The notes under the pieces are model-generated. The model was given only the letters and a program-made list of their open reading frames with translations, did no database searches and was not told the DNA's origin. From Verrucomicrobiota bacterium (lineage in GTDB: Bacteria; Verrucomicrobiota; Verrucomicrobiia; Verrucomicrobiales; DEV007), in NCBI GenBank assembly GCA_030625775.1, contig DAOUQC010000021.1, positions 1 to 57,363 on the forward strand: 57,363 nt of DNA. The letters are read 5' to 3'. The position numbers and the translations under genes were made by a program. Positions 34,892-44,807 of this stretch are shown in pieces; the first letter of the stretch is position 1; the number at the start of each line of letters is the position of its first letter.

Positions 34892-35081
34892 CGTTTCTGC
34901 TCTGGGACTCGCTATTAGTCCATGTAGACAGAGCGTTATTCAAGTGCTTTTGCACCTTCACCCCAAATCAGCCGCCCGAAAACCCGAAAGTTACAGGTAA
35001 GCACAAAAAACCAGCTTTCTGAACACCTCTCCCTTGAGTCGGCAAAGCAGCAAAACAACTCATACCCCCAGAACGGTCCGC

Positions 35082-35426
35082 TCAAATTTGATAGTGATTT
35101 TCGGCCCCCGCTTGAGCACTGCGGTTGAGTTTGTCACAAACAATGCAACAGAGATCAAAGACCATGTCTTCTTTGATCGAATAAAAAACCTGATTCCCTT
35201 TTTGTTCCCGGGTCAGGAGATCTGCATCATAGAGTATGCGCAGTTGTTTGGAAATATTTGCCTGCGAGGTTTCCAAAGCTTCTACAATCTCGTTCACCGA
35301 AGTCGAGCGCCCCTTGAGAAATTGCAAAATGCCTAGGCGAGTAGGTTCGGAAAAAACCCGAAACAATTCGGCAATTTTTTGCAGCGAAGCCCGGTCCAGT
35401 TTTTGGGGAAGAGTGGTTGTGGCCAT
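35082..35426 (-). CDS. ArsR/SmtB-family repressor with C-terminal Cys cluster
   Basis: 114 residues from ATG 35426. A longer frame to 35510 includes two extra cysteines but lacks start-site support. Winged helix: LQKIAELFRVFSEPTRLGILQFLKG, STSVNEIVEALETSQANISKQLRILYDADLLTREQKGNQVFYSI. Helix 5 carries CCIVC in FDLCCIVCDKL, placed where metal- or thiol-sensing ArsR proteins keep ligands. No Cys occurs in the recognition helix, so a classic alpha3 ArsR site is absent. It is divergent from the second RND operon and probably represses it; the inducer may be a metal or reactive sulfur/oxidant. Confidence 0.88.
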   Translation of the reverse strand: MATTTLPQKLDRASLQKIAELFRVFSEPTRLGILQFLKGRSTSVNEIVEALETSQANISKQLRILYDADLLTREQKGNQVFYSIKEDMVFDLCCIVCDKLNRSAQAGAENHYQI

Positions 35427-35563
35427 ATCGTTGTATAAGGGGGTAGAGCATTTTACTCTTTTTGGGTTACTCGCACAAGACTGGAATCCAGAATTATTCA
35501 TATTATCCATAAGTCAGATTAATCCACCTAGCCAAGTTGTTATTTGACTAACAATATTCCTAC

Positions 35564-35579
35564 ATTACGTTATTGTAAT
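35564..35579. promoter_or_regulatory. Candidate ArsR-type operator
   Basis: ATTAC-GTTATT-GTAAT, an imperfectly palindromic AT-rich site in the gap between the ArsR gene and the divergent TolC gene. It sits 64 bases before the TolC ATG at 35643. AT-rich interrupted palindromes are usual for ArsR/SmtB proteins. Confidence 0.35.
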
Positions 35580-35642
35580 ACGAAAGCTAGTATTTTTATT
35601 ATTACCAAATGAAATTAATCTAAGCCTAGCCTAACCTTTTTT

Positions 35643-36974
35643 ATGTTTCTACGTTTCATAGCAATAATCCTTCTGTCGGTTGTAGCACATAGCCTGGCGG
35701 CCAAAGACAATGAAAGCGCTCTGTGGACTTTGGACCGTTCTCTATTGCAAGTTCGTACTGGCAATCCCGATGCTCGCTCAGCTGCCATAAGGATAGAGAA
35801 AGCCCGCGCTCAATTAGCCGAAGCCCGGGCCCAGCTCTGGCCAAAAATATTTGCTGAAACCGGTTATGCCGCCACGGACAATCCGGTCAATGCCTTCATG
35901 ATGCAGCTCAACCAACGCCAATTTGGATTTGGCTCGAATTTCAACGATCCCGATACCACGGACAACTGGGCCAGTGAGCTGCGGGTCGAATACCTGTTTT
36001 ATACCGGGGGAGCCCGGAGGGCCGCTATCGATGGAGCCATGTTGGGAATCGAGGCAAGTGAACACGAAAAAAGCGCCACTCTGGCGCAGCTGGAGCTAGA
36101 GGTCGCCCGCGCTTGGTTCCAAATTTACCAAAGCGGAGAAATCGTGATCGCAGCCAAGGCCTCCTTGGATAATCAACAATCCAATCTCAAACTGGCCCGC
36201 AATCGCGTCGATGCCGCTACAGCCCTGCAAACAGCCGTGTTGGATATAGAAACCAAGGTAGCAGAAGCTGAAGCCAATCTGGCCTATGCCAGCAATTCCG
36301 GGCAAATAGCGACGGCCTTTCTTAAATCATTGCTGGGACTCGAAGATTCCGCTTCCTTTCGGGTGGCGAGCGGATTGACCAACATAGAGGAACCCCGGGG
36401 CAAAGGCGTGGAGCGGCCGGAATTGATGGCACTGAAAAAAAGAGAATTACAGGCCCAGACGGGCATTGACCAGGCTAAAGCCGAACGTATGCCGGTGGTA
36501 TCCGGTTTTGCTTCGGGACGACACGATGAAGGTTTCATTGAACGCGGAGCCGGAGACAGCTGGATGGTGGGATTGATGGTGCGCTTGAAAGTCTGGGGAG
36601 GGGGAGAAACCAAGGCAAAAATAGAAAGTGCCCGGAAAAATGCTGAACTGCTTGGCGAAGAGCAACGCAAACAAAATCTGGCGATCACCTTGCAAGTCAA
36701 AACAGCCCGCCTGAATCTGAATACAGCACGCAAGCGCATCATTCTGGCCAACAAAGGCATCCGAAGTGCTGAGGAAAGTTTGCAACTGACACGCCAGCGA
36801 TTCAAAGAAGGGCTGGCATTGTCTGCCCAGTTGATCGATGGCGAAGCAGCCCTGACGGGCGCCAGGGTAAGATTGGCGAAAGCCCGGGCGGAAGAACAGC
36901 TCGCTCTGGCATCCCTGCGCTGTGCTTTGGGTTTACCGATTCGTAACCTCAGCAAAGAAAGTTCATCGAAATGA
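35643..36974 (+). CDS. TolC-family outer-membrane efflux protein
   Basis: 443 residues with a clean signal peptide (FLRFIAIILLSVVAHSLAA). Two OEP repeats: ARSAAIRIEKARAQLAEARAQLWPKIFAETGYAATDNPVNAFM in the first and VGLMVRLKVWGGGETKAKIESARKNAELL in the second, with the closing GLALSAQLIDGEAALTGARVRLAKARAEEQLALASLRCALG. It is not of the CzcC LFNRNQG type found at 30594, so the two systems are unlike each other. Its stop overlaps the adaptor start by ATGA. It forms the outer-membrane tunnel of the second RND pump. Confidence 0.9.
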   Translation: MFLRFIAIILLSVVAHSLAAKDNESALWTLDRSLLQVRTGNPDARSAAIRIEKARAQLAEARAQLWPKIFAETGYAATDNPVNAFMMQLNQRQFGFGSNFNDPDTTDNWASELRVEYLFYTGGARRAAIDGAMLGIEASEHEKSATLAQLELEVARAWFQIYQSGEIVIAAKASLDNQQSNLKLARNRVDAATALQTAVLDIETKVAEAEANLAYASNSGQIATAFLKSLLGLEDSASFRVASGLTNIEEPRGKGVERPELMALKKRELQAQTGIDQAKAERMPVVSGFASGRHDEGFIERGAGDSWMVGLMVRLKVWGGGETKAKIESARKNAELLGEEQRKQNLAITLQVKTARLNLNTARKRIILANKGIRSAEESLQLTRQRFKEGLALSAQLIDGEAALTGARVRLAKARAEEQLALASLRCALGLPIRNLSKESSSK

Positions 36975-38098
36975 TAGCTCCTGACTCAAAATTTAAAATC
37001 ATCACTGTTCCTGCATTGCTGCTTTCGCTAGCATGTCTGACAATTTCCTGCAAACCGCAGCACGAGGCGACGTTTGCGCTTGAGTCAAGCCAGCCGCCGG
37101 TCGCTGTCCAAACGGTGATTTTGCAGAGTAAGCAAGTAGCGGTTTTCGAGGAAGTCGTAGGTACAGTGCGACCGCACATGGAAGCCCGGGTCTCGGCAAA
37201 AGTGACTGGGCGCATTCTTCGTATGTCTGCTGTTCCTGGCATGAAGGTTAAAAAGGGTGCGGTGCTTGCAGAAATTGAAGTGGAGGAAATGAAAGCATCA
37301 TTGGAGCGAGCACAGGCAGCAAAAGAGAATGCTGACAGTGATCTGCAGCGTTACAGCAAATTGTTGTCTGCCGGTGCTGCCACGCAGGCTGAATTTGATG
37401 CCGTGCAATCACGTCAGCGCATGGCCATCGCTACCGTAAAAGAAACTGAAGTGATGATCGGCCATGCCAGTGTGCAGGTACCTTTTGATGGCACCATTAC
37501 ACAAAAATATATGGATATCGGTGATTTGGCCTCCCCTCAACGCCCCCTGTTCAGTGTGGAAGACTCCGAACTGTTACGCTTAGAGATTCATGTAGCAGAA
37601 ACCCTGGCCAATCAAGTTGAGCTGGGGCAGAAATTCCGGGTTGTCGTCGATGGCGCCGTCGCTGATCTTATTGGTAAGGTCGCAGAAATTTCGCCATCAG
37701 CTGATACCGGTAGCCGGACTTTTTTGGTGAAACTCAATCTGCAAAAAAATGAAGCCCTACGGGCAGGCCAGTTTGGCCGGGCGTTCCTGCCACGAAGCAA
37801 GCGCAAAGCCCTGAAGATTCCTGTAACCGCCCTCATTCAACGTGGACAGATGGACTACGTTTTTGTTGTTTCCAATGACTCTGCTCACTTGCGCATCGTC
37901 CGTACCAATGATGAGAAAGCCCACTCGAGTGCTGATTCGGGATCGAAGAGTGAAGACAAACTAAGGGAGATTCTAGCAGGACTCGAAGACGGAGAGACCG
38001 TAGTGCTGTCACCTCCACCGGAACTGCGTGATGGTCAGCGAGTAATCACCGGCAAGTCACCAGCTGCAGCCAAAGACTCAGCTCAAAAAACCAAATGA
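36971..38098 (+). CDS. RND periplasmic adaptor lipoprotein
   Basis: 375 residues. N-terminus is a lipoprotein signal ([14 protein letters not shown], Cys 27). Lipoyl halves: [42 protein letters not shown] and [26 protein letters not shown]; a hairpin about residues 100-150; a barrel with [18 protein letters not shown] and [12 protein letters not shown]. It couples the permease encoded next to the TolC before it. Both gene junctions are ATGA overlaps, indicating tight translational coupling of the three pump parts. Confidence 0.92.
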   Translation: MIAPDSKFKIITVPALLLSLACLTISCKPQHEATFALESSQPPVAVQTVILQSKQVAVFEEVVGTVRPHMEARVSAKVTGRILRMSAVPGMKVKKGAVLAEIEVEEMKASLERAQAAKENADSDLQRYSKLLSAGAATQAEFDAVQSRQRMAIATVKETEVMIGHASVQVPFDGTITQKYMDIGDLASPQRPLFSVEDSELLRLEIHVAETLANQVELGQKFRVVVDGAVADLIGKVAEISPSADTGSRTFLVKLNLQKNEALRAGQFGRAFLPRSKRKALKIPVTALIQRGQMDYVFVVSNDSAHLRIVRTNDEKAHSSADSGSKSEDKLREILAGLEDGETVVLSPPPELRDGQRVITGKSPAAAKDSAQKTK

Positions 38099-41000
38099 GC
38101 GACCAACACCCAACTGAAGCGCACGGCATCGCCGGGCGACTAGCAGAAGGCTTTATCAATTCAAAGCTGACACCGCTATTGATCCTGACCTCCATTTTGC
38201 TCGGGATTTTTGCCATCATCAATCTGCCACGCGAAGAGGAGCCACAGATCAAGGTGCCGATGATCGATGTGATGGTCGCCATGCCTGGGGCTTCGGCTAA
38301 AGAAATCGAGGAAAGAGTGACGACACCGATGGAACAACTGCTGTGGGAAATCCCAGGGGTTGAGTATGTTTACAGCACCTCCAGTCCTGGTCAGAGTCTG
38401 GTGATCGTCCGATTTAAAGTGGGCGAAGACGAACAGTCTGCGCTGGTGAGACTGAATCAACAGCTACAATCTAATTATGACCGCATTCCCCAAGGCGTTT
38501 CCTTTCCCCTGATCAAGTCCAAGTCGATCGACGATGTGCCCATCCTTGCACTTACCTTACACAGTCAGCGCTACGACCCGATTACCCTGAGACGCCTGGC
38601 TGCTGAATTGGAAGGAACGATCAAAGCCATTCCCGACGTTGCACAAACAGAATTGATCGGCGGACAAAAGCGCGTGTTTCGCGCTTTGATTGATCCCGCC
38701 AAGTTGGCTGCCCGAAATCTCAGCCTGGCAGGGATTGTCCCGGTCCTGCAACAAGCCAATCGCCAATATCGCGCCGGCGAAGTGACTGCTCATAATCGGG
38801 AGGTGCTGATTGAGAGCGGTGCTTTTTTGCATTCTACCAGGGAAGCAGGAGATGTGGTGCTGGGGGCTTTTAATGGCAAACCCATTTACTTGCGTGAAGT
38901 TGCCGAGGTCACTGATGGTGGTGATGATCCAACTAGTTATGTACTTTACGGTGCGGGAGCAGGTGCCCACAGCGGAGTGAACGCAACACCAGACGGTGAA
39001 GAGAATGCCGTCACTATCACCGTCGCCAAACGCCCCGGAACGAATGCTGTCACTCTGTCTGAAACCGTACTGACCAAAGTGGAGGCCATGAAGGGGCGGG
39101 TGATTCCCGATGAGGTTGGAGTTGCAATCACACGGCACTATGGGGAAACGGCAGCTGAAAAATCGAACGAGCTTCTCTACCACATGGGCATCGCCGTGTT
39201 CAGCGTCACCCTGTTGATCTTTTTGATGTTGGGCTGGAGGGAGTCCTTTGTCGTTGCGATTGCCATTCCCTCGACCCTGGCACTGACGCTGCTGACTTTT
39301 TACCTCTACGGATTCACCCTGAATCGCATCACACTTTTTGCCCTGATTTTCTCGATCGGTATTCTAGTGGATGACGCTATTGTGGTCGTGGAGAACATTG
39401 TACGCCACCAGCGCTTACCAGAAAACAAAGACAAATCGATCACTTTGATTGCTTTGGAAGCAGTCAGTGAAGTAGGCAATCCAACTGTTCTAGCCACCTG
39501 GGCGGTGATCGCAGCCATACTTCCGATGGCCTTTGTCGGTGGTTTAATGGGCCCCTATATGCGCCCCATTCCAATTGGAGCCAGTGCAGCGATGATCTTT
39601 TCATTGCTGATCGCTTTTATCGTCACCCCTTGGGCGGCAGTTCGTTTTCTCAAGGGGAAAAAAACAGCAGATCATGGATCTGCCAGTCATGAAAAAGAAG
39701 GCTGGATGACTCGTGCTTATCGCCGTTGGATGACTTTTCTTCTGGGCAAACCTTCCCACCAATGGGGTTTTCTTATCGTCGTAGTCTTGCTACTGCTCGG
39801 CAGCATGGGATTGGTCGGCATCGGTTATGTAAAAGTCAAAATGCTGCCTTTTGATAACAAAAGCGAGTTTCAGGTCATTCTCGATATGCCCGAGGGCAGC
39901 GCCTTGGAACAAACCACTCGAGTCGCCCGCGAAATGGCCGCGGTGATAGCCAAGGAGCCTGAAGTGGTTAATTACCAGGTTTACGCAGGCACGGCATCAC
40001 CCTTTAATTTTAATGGCTTGGTTCGCCATTATTTCATGCGCCGGGGGGCGAATGTTGCTGATATTCAGGTCAATCTACTACCCAAACACGAACGCACGGC
40101 TTCAAGCCACGACATCGCCAAAAGGGTACGCCCAAAACTTGAGCAGATCACCAAACGATATGATGCCTCTCTAGCGGTAGCCGAAGTGCCCCCCGGGCCG
40201 CCAGTGTTGCAGACCTTGGTTGCCGAAGTCTATGGCCATGATCGCGAGCAACGCGAAGCCCTGGCAAGCAAGATCAAGAGCATCTTCGAATCGGTCGATG
40301 GAGTCGTAGACATCGATTGGTATGGCGAGCATGATCAGAAACGCCTGCGTTTTAGAATTGATAAAGAAAAAGCAGCATTGAACGGGATCACCGCTGAAAC
40401 CATTTCACAGACCCTGCGTATTGCTCTGGATGGACTTGACGTGGAGCTGGTTCATTTACCACGCGAAAAAGAACCTGTCATGCTAAGACTCAAATTACCG
40501 CGCCAAGACCGCACGGATGCACAGCAATTGCTTGGCCTTCGAGTACGTTCCGGTGATGCCAACGCGCTACCCGAGCAAGGAGGGCAAACGGCAGCAGCAC
40601 CGCCCCTGGTACCTTTGGGTGAATTGGTAACTGTAGAGGAAGATGTCATCGACAAGAGTATCTATCACAAGAACCTCATGCCAGTCACCTACATCATCGG
40701 AGATGTGGCGGGTGTCAAAGAAAGTCCGGTTTACGCCATACTTGAAATGAATGAAAAAATTGCCGAACTCGATGCACGGAAATTTGGTGCTTCGGATGCA
40801 AAACTGCAAGTGCTCAACGCAAAAATGCCCTTTCTCGACATGGAACCCTCGATGAAGTGGGATGGAGAGTGGCATATCACCATCGAAGTGTTCCGTGATC
40901 TGGGCCTGGCATTTGCCGTGGTATTGATCTTGATCTATGTGCTCATGGTCGGCTGGTTCAAGTCCTTCATTACCCCCTTGATCGTCATGGTCGCCATTCC

Positions 41001-41376
41001 CTTTTCTTTGATCGGCATTATGCCCGCCCACGGAATGATGGGTGCATTTTTCTCCGCCACCTCTATGATCGGATTCATGGCAGGCGGAGGAATTGTTATT
41101 CGCAACTCCATCATCCTGGTCGACTTCATCCACTTACGCGTGTCTCAAGGCATGCCACTGCACGATGCTGTGATTGACGCGGGCGCCGTTCGCTTCCGGC
41201 CGATGCTGCTCACCGCCATGGCCGTTGTGGTCGGGGCTTCAGTGATTCTGATGGATCCGATCTTCCAAGGCCTAGCCATTGCTCTGATGGCAGGTGAAAT
41301 TGCCTCCCTGCTCATCAGCCGCATCGCCGTACCGGTGATTTATTATATGGTCTACCGCCACGCAGATGACGCTTAA
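38095..41376 (+). CDS. RND efflux permease (AcrB/HAE-like)
   Basis: 1093 residues, 12 TM segments with two large periplasmic loops. Seen: [59 protein letters not shown]4 [21 protein letters not shown] with the proton-relay Asp pair as in AcrB; and a final [19 protein letters not shown]. The lack of the CusA-type TM4 sequence and the DD motif place it outside the metal class. It probably exports organic or toxic compounds rather than cations. It is controlled together with the TolC and adaptor genes, presumably by the ArsR repressor divergent at 35082. Confidence 0.92.
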   Translation: MSDQHPTEAHGIAGRLAEGFINSKLTPLLILTSILLGIFAIINLPREEEPQIKVPMIDVMVAMPGASAKEIEERVTTPMEQLLWEIPGVEYVYSTSSPGQSLVIVRFKVGEDEQSALVRLNQQLQSNYDRIPQGVSFPLIKSKSIDDVPILALTLHSQRYDPITLRRLAAELEGTIKAIPDVAQTELIGGQKRVFRALIDPAKLAARNLSLAGIVPVLQQANRQYRAGEVTAHNREVLIESGAFLHSTREAGDVVLGAFNGKPIYLREVAEVTDGGDDPTSYVLYGAGAGAHSGVNATPDGEENAVTITVAKRPGTNAVTLSETVLTKVEAMKGRVIPDEVGVAITRHYGETAAEKSNELLYHMGIAVFSVTLLIFLMLGWRESFVVAIAIPSTLALTLLTFYLYGFTLNRITLFALIFSIGILVDDAIVVVENIVRHQRLPENKDKSITLIALEAVSEVGNPTVLATWAVIAAILPMAFVGGLMGPYMRPIPIGASAAMIFSLLIAFIVTPWAAVRFLKGKKTADHGSASHEKEGWMTRAYRRWMTFLLGKPSHQWGFLIVVVLLLLGSMGLVGIGYVKVKMLPFDNKSEFQVILDMPEGSALEQTTRVAREMAAVIAKEPEVVNYQVYAGTASPFNFNGLVRHYFMRRGANVADIQVNLLPKHERTASSHDIAKRVRPKLEQITKRYDASLAVAEVPPGPPVLQTLVAEVYGHDREQREALASKIKSIFESVDGVVDIDWYGEHDQKRLRFRIDKEKAALNGITAETISQTLRIALDGLDVELVHLPREKEPVMLRLKLPRQDRTDAQQLLGLRVRSGDANALPEQGGQTAAAPPLVPLGELVTVEEDVIDKSIYHKNLMPVTYIIGDVAGVKESPVYAILEMNEKIAELDARKFGASDAKLQVLNAKMPFLDMEPSMKWDGEWHITIEVFRDLGLAFAVVLILIYVLMVGWFKSFITPLIVMVAIPFSLIGIMPAHGMMGAFFSATSMIGFMAGGGIVIRNSIILVDFIHLRVSQGMPLHDAVIDAGAVRFRPMLLTAMAVVVGASVILMDPIFQGLAIALMAGEIASLLISRIAVPVIYYMVYRHADDA

Positions 41377-41389
41377 TTATTAGCAACCA

Positions 41390-42397
41390 TTAAATCACCA
41401 GCACTTGAGCGAACTCCCGGTTCTGCAAGTACCACTCTACCGCCTGGTCGAGTCCATCCTCCAGACTCACCTCGGGCTCCCAGCCCAACAGACGTTTCGC
41501 TTTTGAAATATCCGCCCAGGTGTCCTTCATGTCCGCTGCATGGAAAGGCTTGTTTTCGATCACAGCCTTTTTACCCAGGCGCTCCTCCATACCCTCAATC
41601 AAAACATTCATCGAAGTCGGCTGGTTGCCACCCCCAAGGTTGATTACTTCATAACCCAGCGGTTTGGCAGCGAGAATGGTACCGCGGGCAATATCTTCGA
41701 CATAGGTGAAATCCCTTGCCTGACTGCCATCGCCGAACATCTCGATTGGGGTACCTTCATCAATCCAACGAATAAAGCGAAACACCGCCATGTCCGGGCG
41801 ACTCGCCGGCCCGTAAACGGTGAAATAGCGTAAGACCGAAACATCCAGATCAAACAAATGATGATAGGTAAAAGCCAGAACCTCAGCCGCCTTTTTTGAA
41901 GCTGCATAAGGGGACAAGGGTTCATTAACTGGCAGATCTTCTTTAAATGGCATCGGCAGACCGGCGTAGAGAGAAGACGTGGATGCGATCACCAGTTTTT
42001 TCACACCATTGGCGCGCATAGCCTGCAAAATATTCAGCGAACCCGTTACGTTGGTGGAAAAATATACATGGGGATCCTCGAGACTGTAACGCACACCTGC
42101 CCTCGCCGCGAGATTGAACACGCAGTCGAATTCGTTTTCTGCAAACACCCGGTTCACTAATTCTTCGGATTCGATGCTTCCTTCTATCAGTTGCAGGCCA
42201 GACTGACCGTCAAATTCTTTGATGCGCAAATGTTTCAAGCGTGCATCATAGGCATCGTTGTAGTTATCGATGGCAACCACTTCCACTCCCGCATTTAAAA
42301 GCTGTGTGCACACACGCGACGCGATAAAACCAGCGGCCCCCGTAACGAGTACTTTGCGCAGCTTCGGCGAGTCAATATTGGATTCCTGGTCGGACAT
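41390..42397 (-). CDS. NAD-dependent nucleotide-sugar epimerase (UDP-glucuronate 4-epimerase-like)
   Basis: 335 residues, extended SDR. Cofactor loop VTGAAGFIASRV (third glycine of GxxGxxG replaced by Ala), IDNYNDAYDARLKHLR, VFNLAARAGVRYSLEDPHVYFSTNVTGSLNIL, Ser in IASTSSLYAG, Tyr/Lys in YAASKKAAE, RYFTVYGPASRPDMAVFRF, and DGSQARDFTYVEDIA. The RYFTVYGPxxRPDMA block is that of UDP-glucuronate or GalE/Gae epimerases. It probably supplies UDP-galacturonate for cell-surface glycans. It converges on the RND permease with 13 bases between stops and no obvious terminator. Confidence 0.9.
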   Translation of the reverse strand: MSDQESNIDSPKLRKVLVTGAAGFIASRVCTQLLNAGVEVVAIDNYNDAYDARLKHLRIKEFDGQSGLQLIEGSIESEELVNRVFAENEFDCVFNLAARAGVRYSLEDPHVYFSTNVTGSLNILQAMRANGVKKLVIASTSSLYAGLPMPFKEDLPVNEPLSPYAASKKAAEVLAFTYHHLFDLDVSVLRYFTVYGPASRPDMAVFRFIRWIDEGTPIEMFGDGSQARDFTYVEDIARGTILAAKPLGYEVINLGGGNQPTSMNVLIEGMEERLGKKAVIENKPFHAADMKDTWADISKAKRLLGWEPEVSLEDGLDQAVEWYLQNREFAQVLVI

Positions 42398-42567
42398 AGT
42401 CTGAAAAGTTTAATTAATATGCCAAGTGCATGTTCTAAGCGTCACGTCTATTTCTTCTTGATGAAGGTTACTCGTGGTAATTACATACGTTACCTGTGTT
42501 GCACAAGAAGGCGGCTGGTTAATATGTTGGCTTACTAAATCCAGTCAATGACTAAGGTATAAGAATA

Positions 42568-42596
42568 AAAGGCTCCCCATATTATGGGGAGCCTTT
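42568..42596 (-). terminator. Rho-independent terminator downstream of the first porin
   Basis: Perfect 13-bp stem AAAGGCTCCCCAT / ATGGGGAGCCTTT with an ATT loop. On the minus strand it is followed by TTTTATTCTTA, and it starts about 30 bases past the porin stop at 42627. Also symmetric enough to work on the plus strand, though no plus gene ends there. Confidence 0.85.
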
Positions 42597-42626
42597 TTGA
42601 AGGTTGAAAATAGAGTTAAATACAAC

Positions 42627-43439
42627 TCAGAAGCTCACAGCAAGGCTGATACCGTAAAAAACTTCATTGTCACCAATAGATGCGGCGTTACCCCGCTTAC
42701 GAGCACCTCCAGAAAAGTTAGCGCTTACATGCGGTCTAAGAACAACGTTCTCAGCCAGCTGGATTGGCAAACCGAGGCTAATCAAGATGTGCGTAAAATC
42801 GTCAGAAGAGTCACCCGAGAGGGCTTGCGAGTAATAATCGTTCAGTCCGTAACCAACCGCGAAAGATGCGTCAAGGCCAGTGCTATCACACAACTTCCAA
42901 CTTTTGTTAAGGCCAAGTTCAAAATATTGAGCATCGATTTTGAAATCATATGCAGCCAGAAGCGACAGATTGACCCCATAGAAAAGCTCACGACTGTATG
43001 AAATATTAAGTTCGAATGCATCCGACTGAGCGCCTGGTCCAGAAGCAAGGTTATCACCGGCAAATCCGTCGAAGAATCTGTAGTAAATCGCACCCAACGC
43101 GAATGTGCCGTAATCGCTTTCGTGAGAAAGATTGGCATAAAAGTCTGCTTCAGAGTATGCAAGATCGTTATCGGGAATATCGATGTAGAAGGCACCTGCT
43201 GAAAAGGTTAACTCCGGGGATATTTGTTTAGTGACAGAGAGGTCGCCCCAAACGCTGTTATCACCGAACCAGAGGCCCCGGTAAATATAGCGGGTGTCAT
43301 ATCCGGCAGACAGTTCTCCGCTCCAAGTGTCCGGGCTAGCTTCTTCCACCACCGCTTTGGTGGCCGGGGCTTCTCCAGCGTTAACGCTTGCAACAGCAAA
43401 CGCTCCAATGGCAGTGATCAGTAATGTTTTTAATTTCAT
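42627..43439 (-). CDS. Outer-membrane beta-barrel protein (porin-like), copy A
   Basis: 270 residues. Signal MKLKTLLITAIGAFAVASVNAG, then alternating strands: ELSAGYDTRYIYRGLWFGDNSVWGDLS, FALGAIYYRFFDGF, SYSRELFYGVNLSLLAAYDFKIDAQYFELGL, closing with VFYGISLAVSF, a C-terminal phenylalanine as in outer-membrane barrels. The YDTRYIYRG block resembles the TIGR02001/Gcw_chp type of predicted barrels. It is paralogous to the barrel at 43689: same signal peptide, same YIxRG motif, same ending. A terminator follows. Substrate unknown. Confidence 0.8.
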   Translation of the reverse strand: MKLKTLLITAIGAFAVASVNAGEAPATKAVVEEASPDTWSGELSAGYDTRYIYRGLWFGDNSVWGDLSVTKQISPELTFSAGAFYIDIPDNDLAYSEADFYANLSHESDYGTFALGAIYYRFFDGFAGDNLASGPGAQSDAFELNISYSRELFYGVNLSLLAAYDFKIDAQYFELGLNKSWKLCDSTGLDASFAVGYGLNDYYSQALSGDSSDDFTHILISLGLPIQLAENVVLRPHVSANFSGGARKRGNAASIGDNEVFYGISLAVSF

Positions 43440-43631
43440 AGTATTGAGTTTCTAGGTAATGTTAATAAATGCTTAACTTTTCTTAATCAGTCGTCAAGAT
43501 TAGTTTACAATTAAATTTGTAGCAATTAGTGTGCCAATCTTTATCAGGCTAATTTTTCTATCTACGAAAAATTACTGCCTCACTGCCAATTGGGATTACT
43601 TCGTAAGCCCCTTCTCAAATCCAGTCAACAA

Positions 43632-43661
43632 AAAACCTCCCGGCTTTCACCGGAAGGTTTT
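43632..43661 (-). terminator. Rho-independent terminator downstream of the second porin
   Basis: AAAACCTCCCGG (43632-43643), loop CTTTCA, CCGGAAGGTTTT (43650-43661), with one mismatch. On the minus strand it is followed by a run of T. It lies about 30 bases past the stop at 43689, the same spacing as in the first porin. Confidence 0.75.
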
Positions 43662-43688
43662 CGAAGTTTTCTTTTAAGCAAGAGTGAC

Positions 43689-44438
43689 TTAGAAAGTCAC
43701 GCTCAAGCTGATTCCTCCATAGACTTGGTCATCCTGGAAGCTGTCGATCGCACTGAGGGCGAAGTTGCCAGCTACGTAAGGAGTAAGCGTTGCTGTGTCT
43801 GTCAGTTTGATAGGCAAAGACGCCATCACCAGCACACTGTTGAAGTCACTTCCACCAGTATTGTAGTCAATCTGATAGGAAATTCCAGCAGCCAGATCCA
43901 AGCTGACCATGTCATTAATTTCAAAAGAATGGCCTGCAGTGAGGTCAAAGTAGTAACCACCGATATCGAAATCGTAGTAGGCAGCCAAAGCCAGATCGAT
44001 TGGGCCTACAGCCGAACCGATTCCTGTTCCAATTTCATTAGTAGAAGTTTGACCTAAGCGGCCACCACCTGTTTCAGGGTAGAGGTAAGCGGTGTATCCC
44101 AACCAAGCATCGACTGTGCCGAAAGAATGACTAAGAGTCGCATAGAGATCCAATTCGTCTTGACCTCCTGGATTCTGACCACGCCCATCAGTTGGATTGC
44201 CGTACCATGCACCCACTGCAAGCGGGGTGCCTTCGATTGCGTAATCGATCTGAGCGGTGACTTGATTGTCTCCGTAGTTAACACCGCGGAAGATGTAGCT
44301 GGTATTGTAACCAACTGCAACGGACGCGTTGTCTTCTTCTACGACGATCACCTCTTCGATGACGGCTTTGTCTCCTGCATTGACATTTGCAATAGCAAAG
44401 GCCCCGATAGCTGTAATGAGTAGAGTTTTGATTTTCAT
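43689..44438 (-). CDS. Outer-membrane beta-barrel protein (porin-like), copy B
   Basis: 249 residues from ATG 44438, preceded by AAGGGAG about 10 bases upstream; a longer frame to 44498 would run through the 5'-leader. Signal MKIKTLLITAIGAFAIANVNAG is nearly identical to that of the barrel at 42627. Body: VAVGYNTSYIFRGVNYGDNQVTAQIDYA, ELDLYATLSHSFGTVDAWLGYTAYLYP, LAAYYDFDIGGYYFDLTAGH, ending QVYGGISLSVTF. It is an outer-membrane barrel with a terminal Phe. Strong promoter-like element, strong Shine-Dalgarno and terminator suggest a highly expressed single-gene transcript. Confidence 0.82.
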   Translation of the reverse strand: MKIKTLLITAIGAFAIANVNAGDKAVIEEVIVVEEDNASVAVGYNTSYIFRGVNYGDNQVTAQIDYAIEGTPLAVGAWYGNPTDGRGQNPGGQDELDLYATLSHSFGTVDAWLGYTAYLYPETGGGRLGQTSTNEIGTGIGSAVGPIDLALAAYYDFDIGGYYFDLTAGHSFEINDMVSLDLAAGISYQIDYNTGGSDFNSVLVMASLPIKLTDTATLTPYVAGNFALSAIDSFQDDQVYGGISLSVTF

Positions 44439-44485
44439 CAACTGTTTTCTCCCTTGGTTAGTTTTGTTGTTTTGGTAATGGTTAA

Positions 44486-44514
44486 GCGCCTCTTTCAAGA
44501 ATTAAAAGAGGCGC
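44486..44514 (-). promoter_or_regulatory. 5'-leader hairpin of the copy B porin
   Basis: GCGCCTCTTT (44486-44495), 9-base loop, AAAGAGGCGC (44505-44514): a perfect 10-bp stem starting a few bases after the expected transcription start of the promoter at 44523-44552, and 47 bases before the ATG. A stem-loop at the very 5' end of a porin mRNA recalls the stabilising ompA leader; the role here is inferred. Confidence 0.6.
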
Positions 44515-44522
44515 AGTGCGAT

Positions 44523-44552
44523 ACTCTAAACGCATCTTCCCCTACGCGTCAA
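44523..44552 (-). promoter_or_regulatory. Sigma70-like promoter of the copy B porin
   Basis: On the minus strand TTGACG (44552-44547), 18 bases, TAGAGT (44528-44523). The expected start falls near 44516, just before the hairpin. A similar TTGACG is present upstream of copy A near 43490, with a weaker -10. Confidence 0.45.
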
Positions 44553-44807
44553 ATTAAAATGTAAATAACTTTAAAATTTTCATAATTTATACATTTACCA
44601 AATTTTTGGAGTAATTACAGTGTTTCCTATACCTATTTAGGCTCAGATTATAGGACTATTTGCCTGAACATCAGCTTGAAATCGCAAAAGCCTCCTCCTT
44701 GTTCTCCCAATTTAGTGTGCTCCGGGATGAACGCTTACAAGCCTTGTTGACGATATGATGCACAGCAACGCAAATGAGCATTTCTCCGCCAGCTTCTCCG
44801 TCTTGCC
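44553..44807. other. AT-rich gene-free spacer
   Basis: Between the porin promoter and the zinc-ribbon gene. The first 80 bases are strongly AT-rich (TTTAAAATTTTCATAATTTATACATTTACC), which could act as an UP-element for the porin promoter. No coding frame, tRNA or strong hairpin was found in the rest. Confidence 0.35.
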
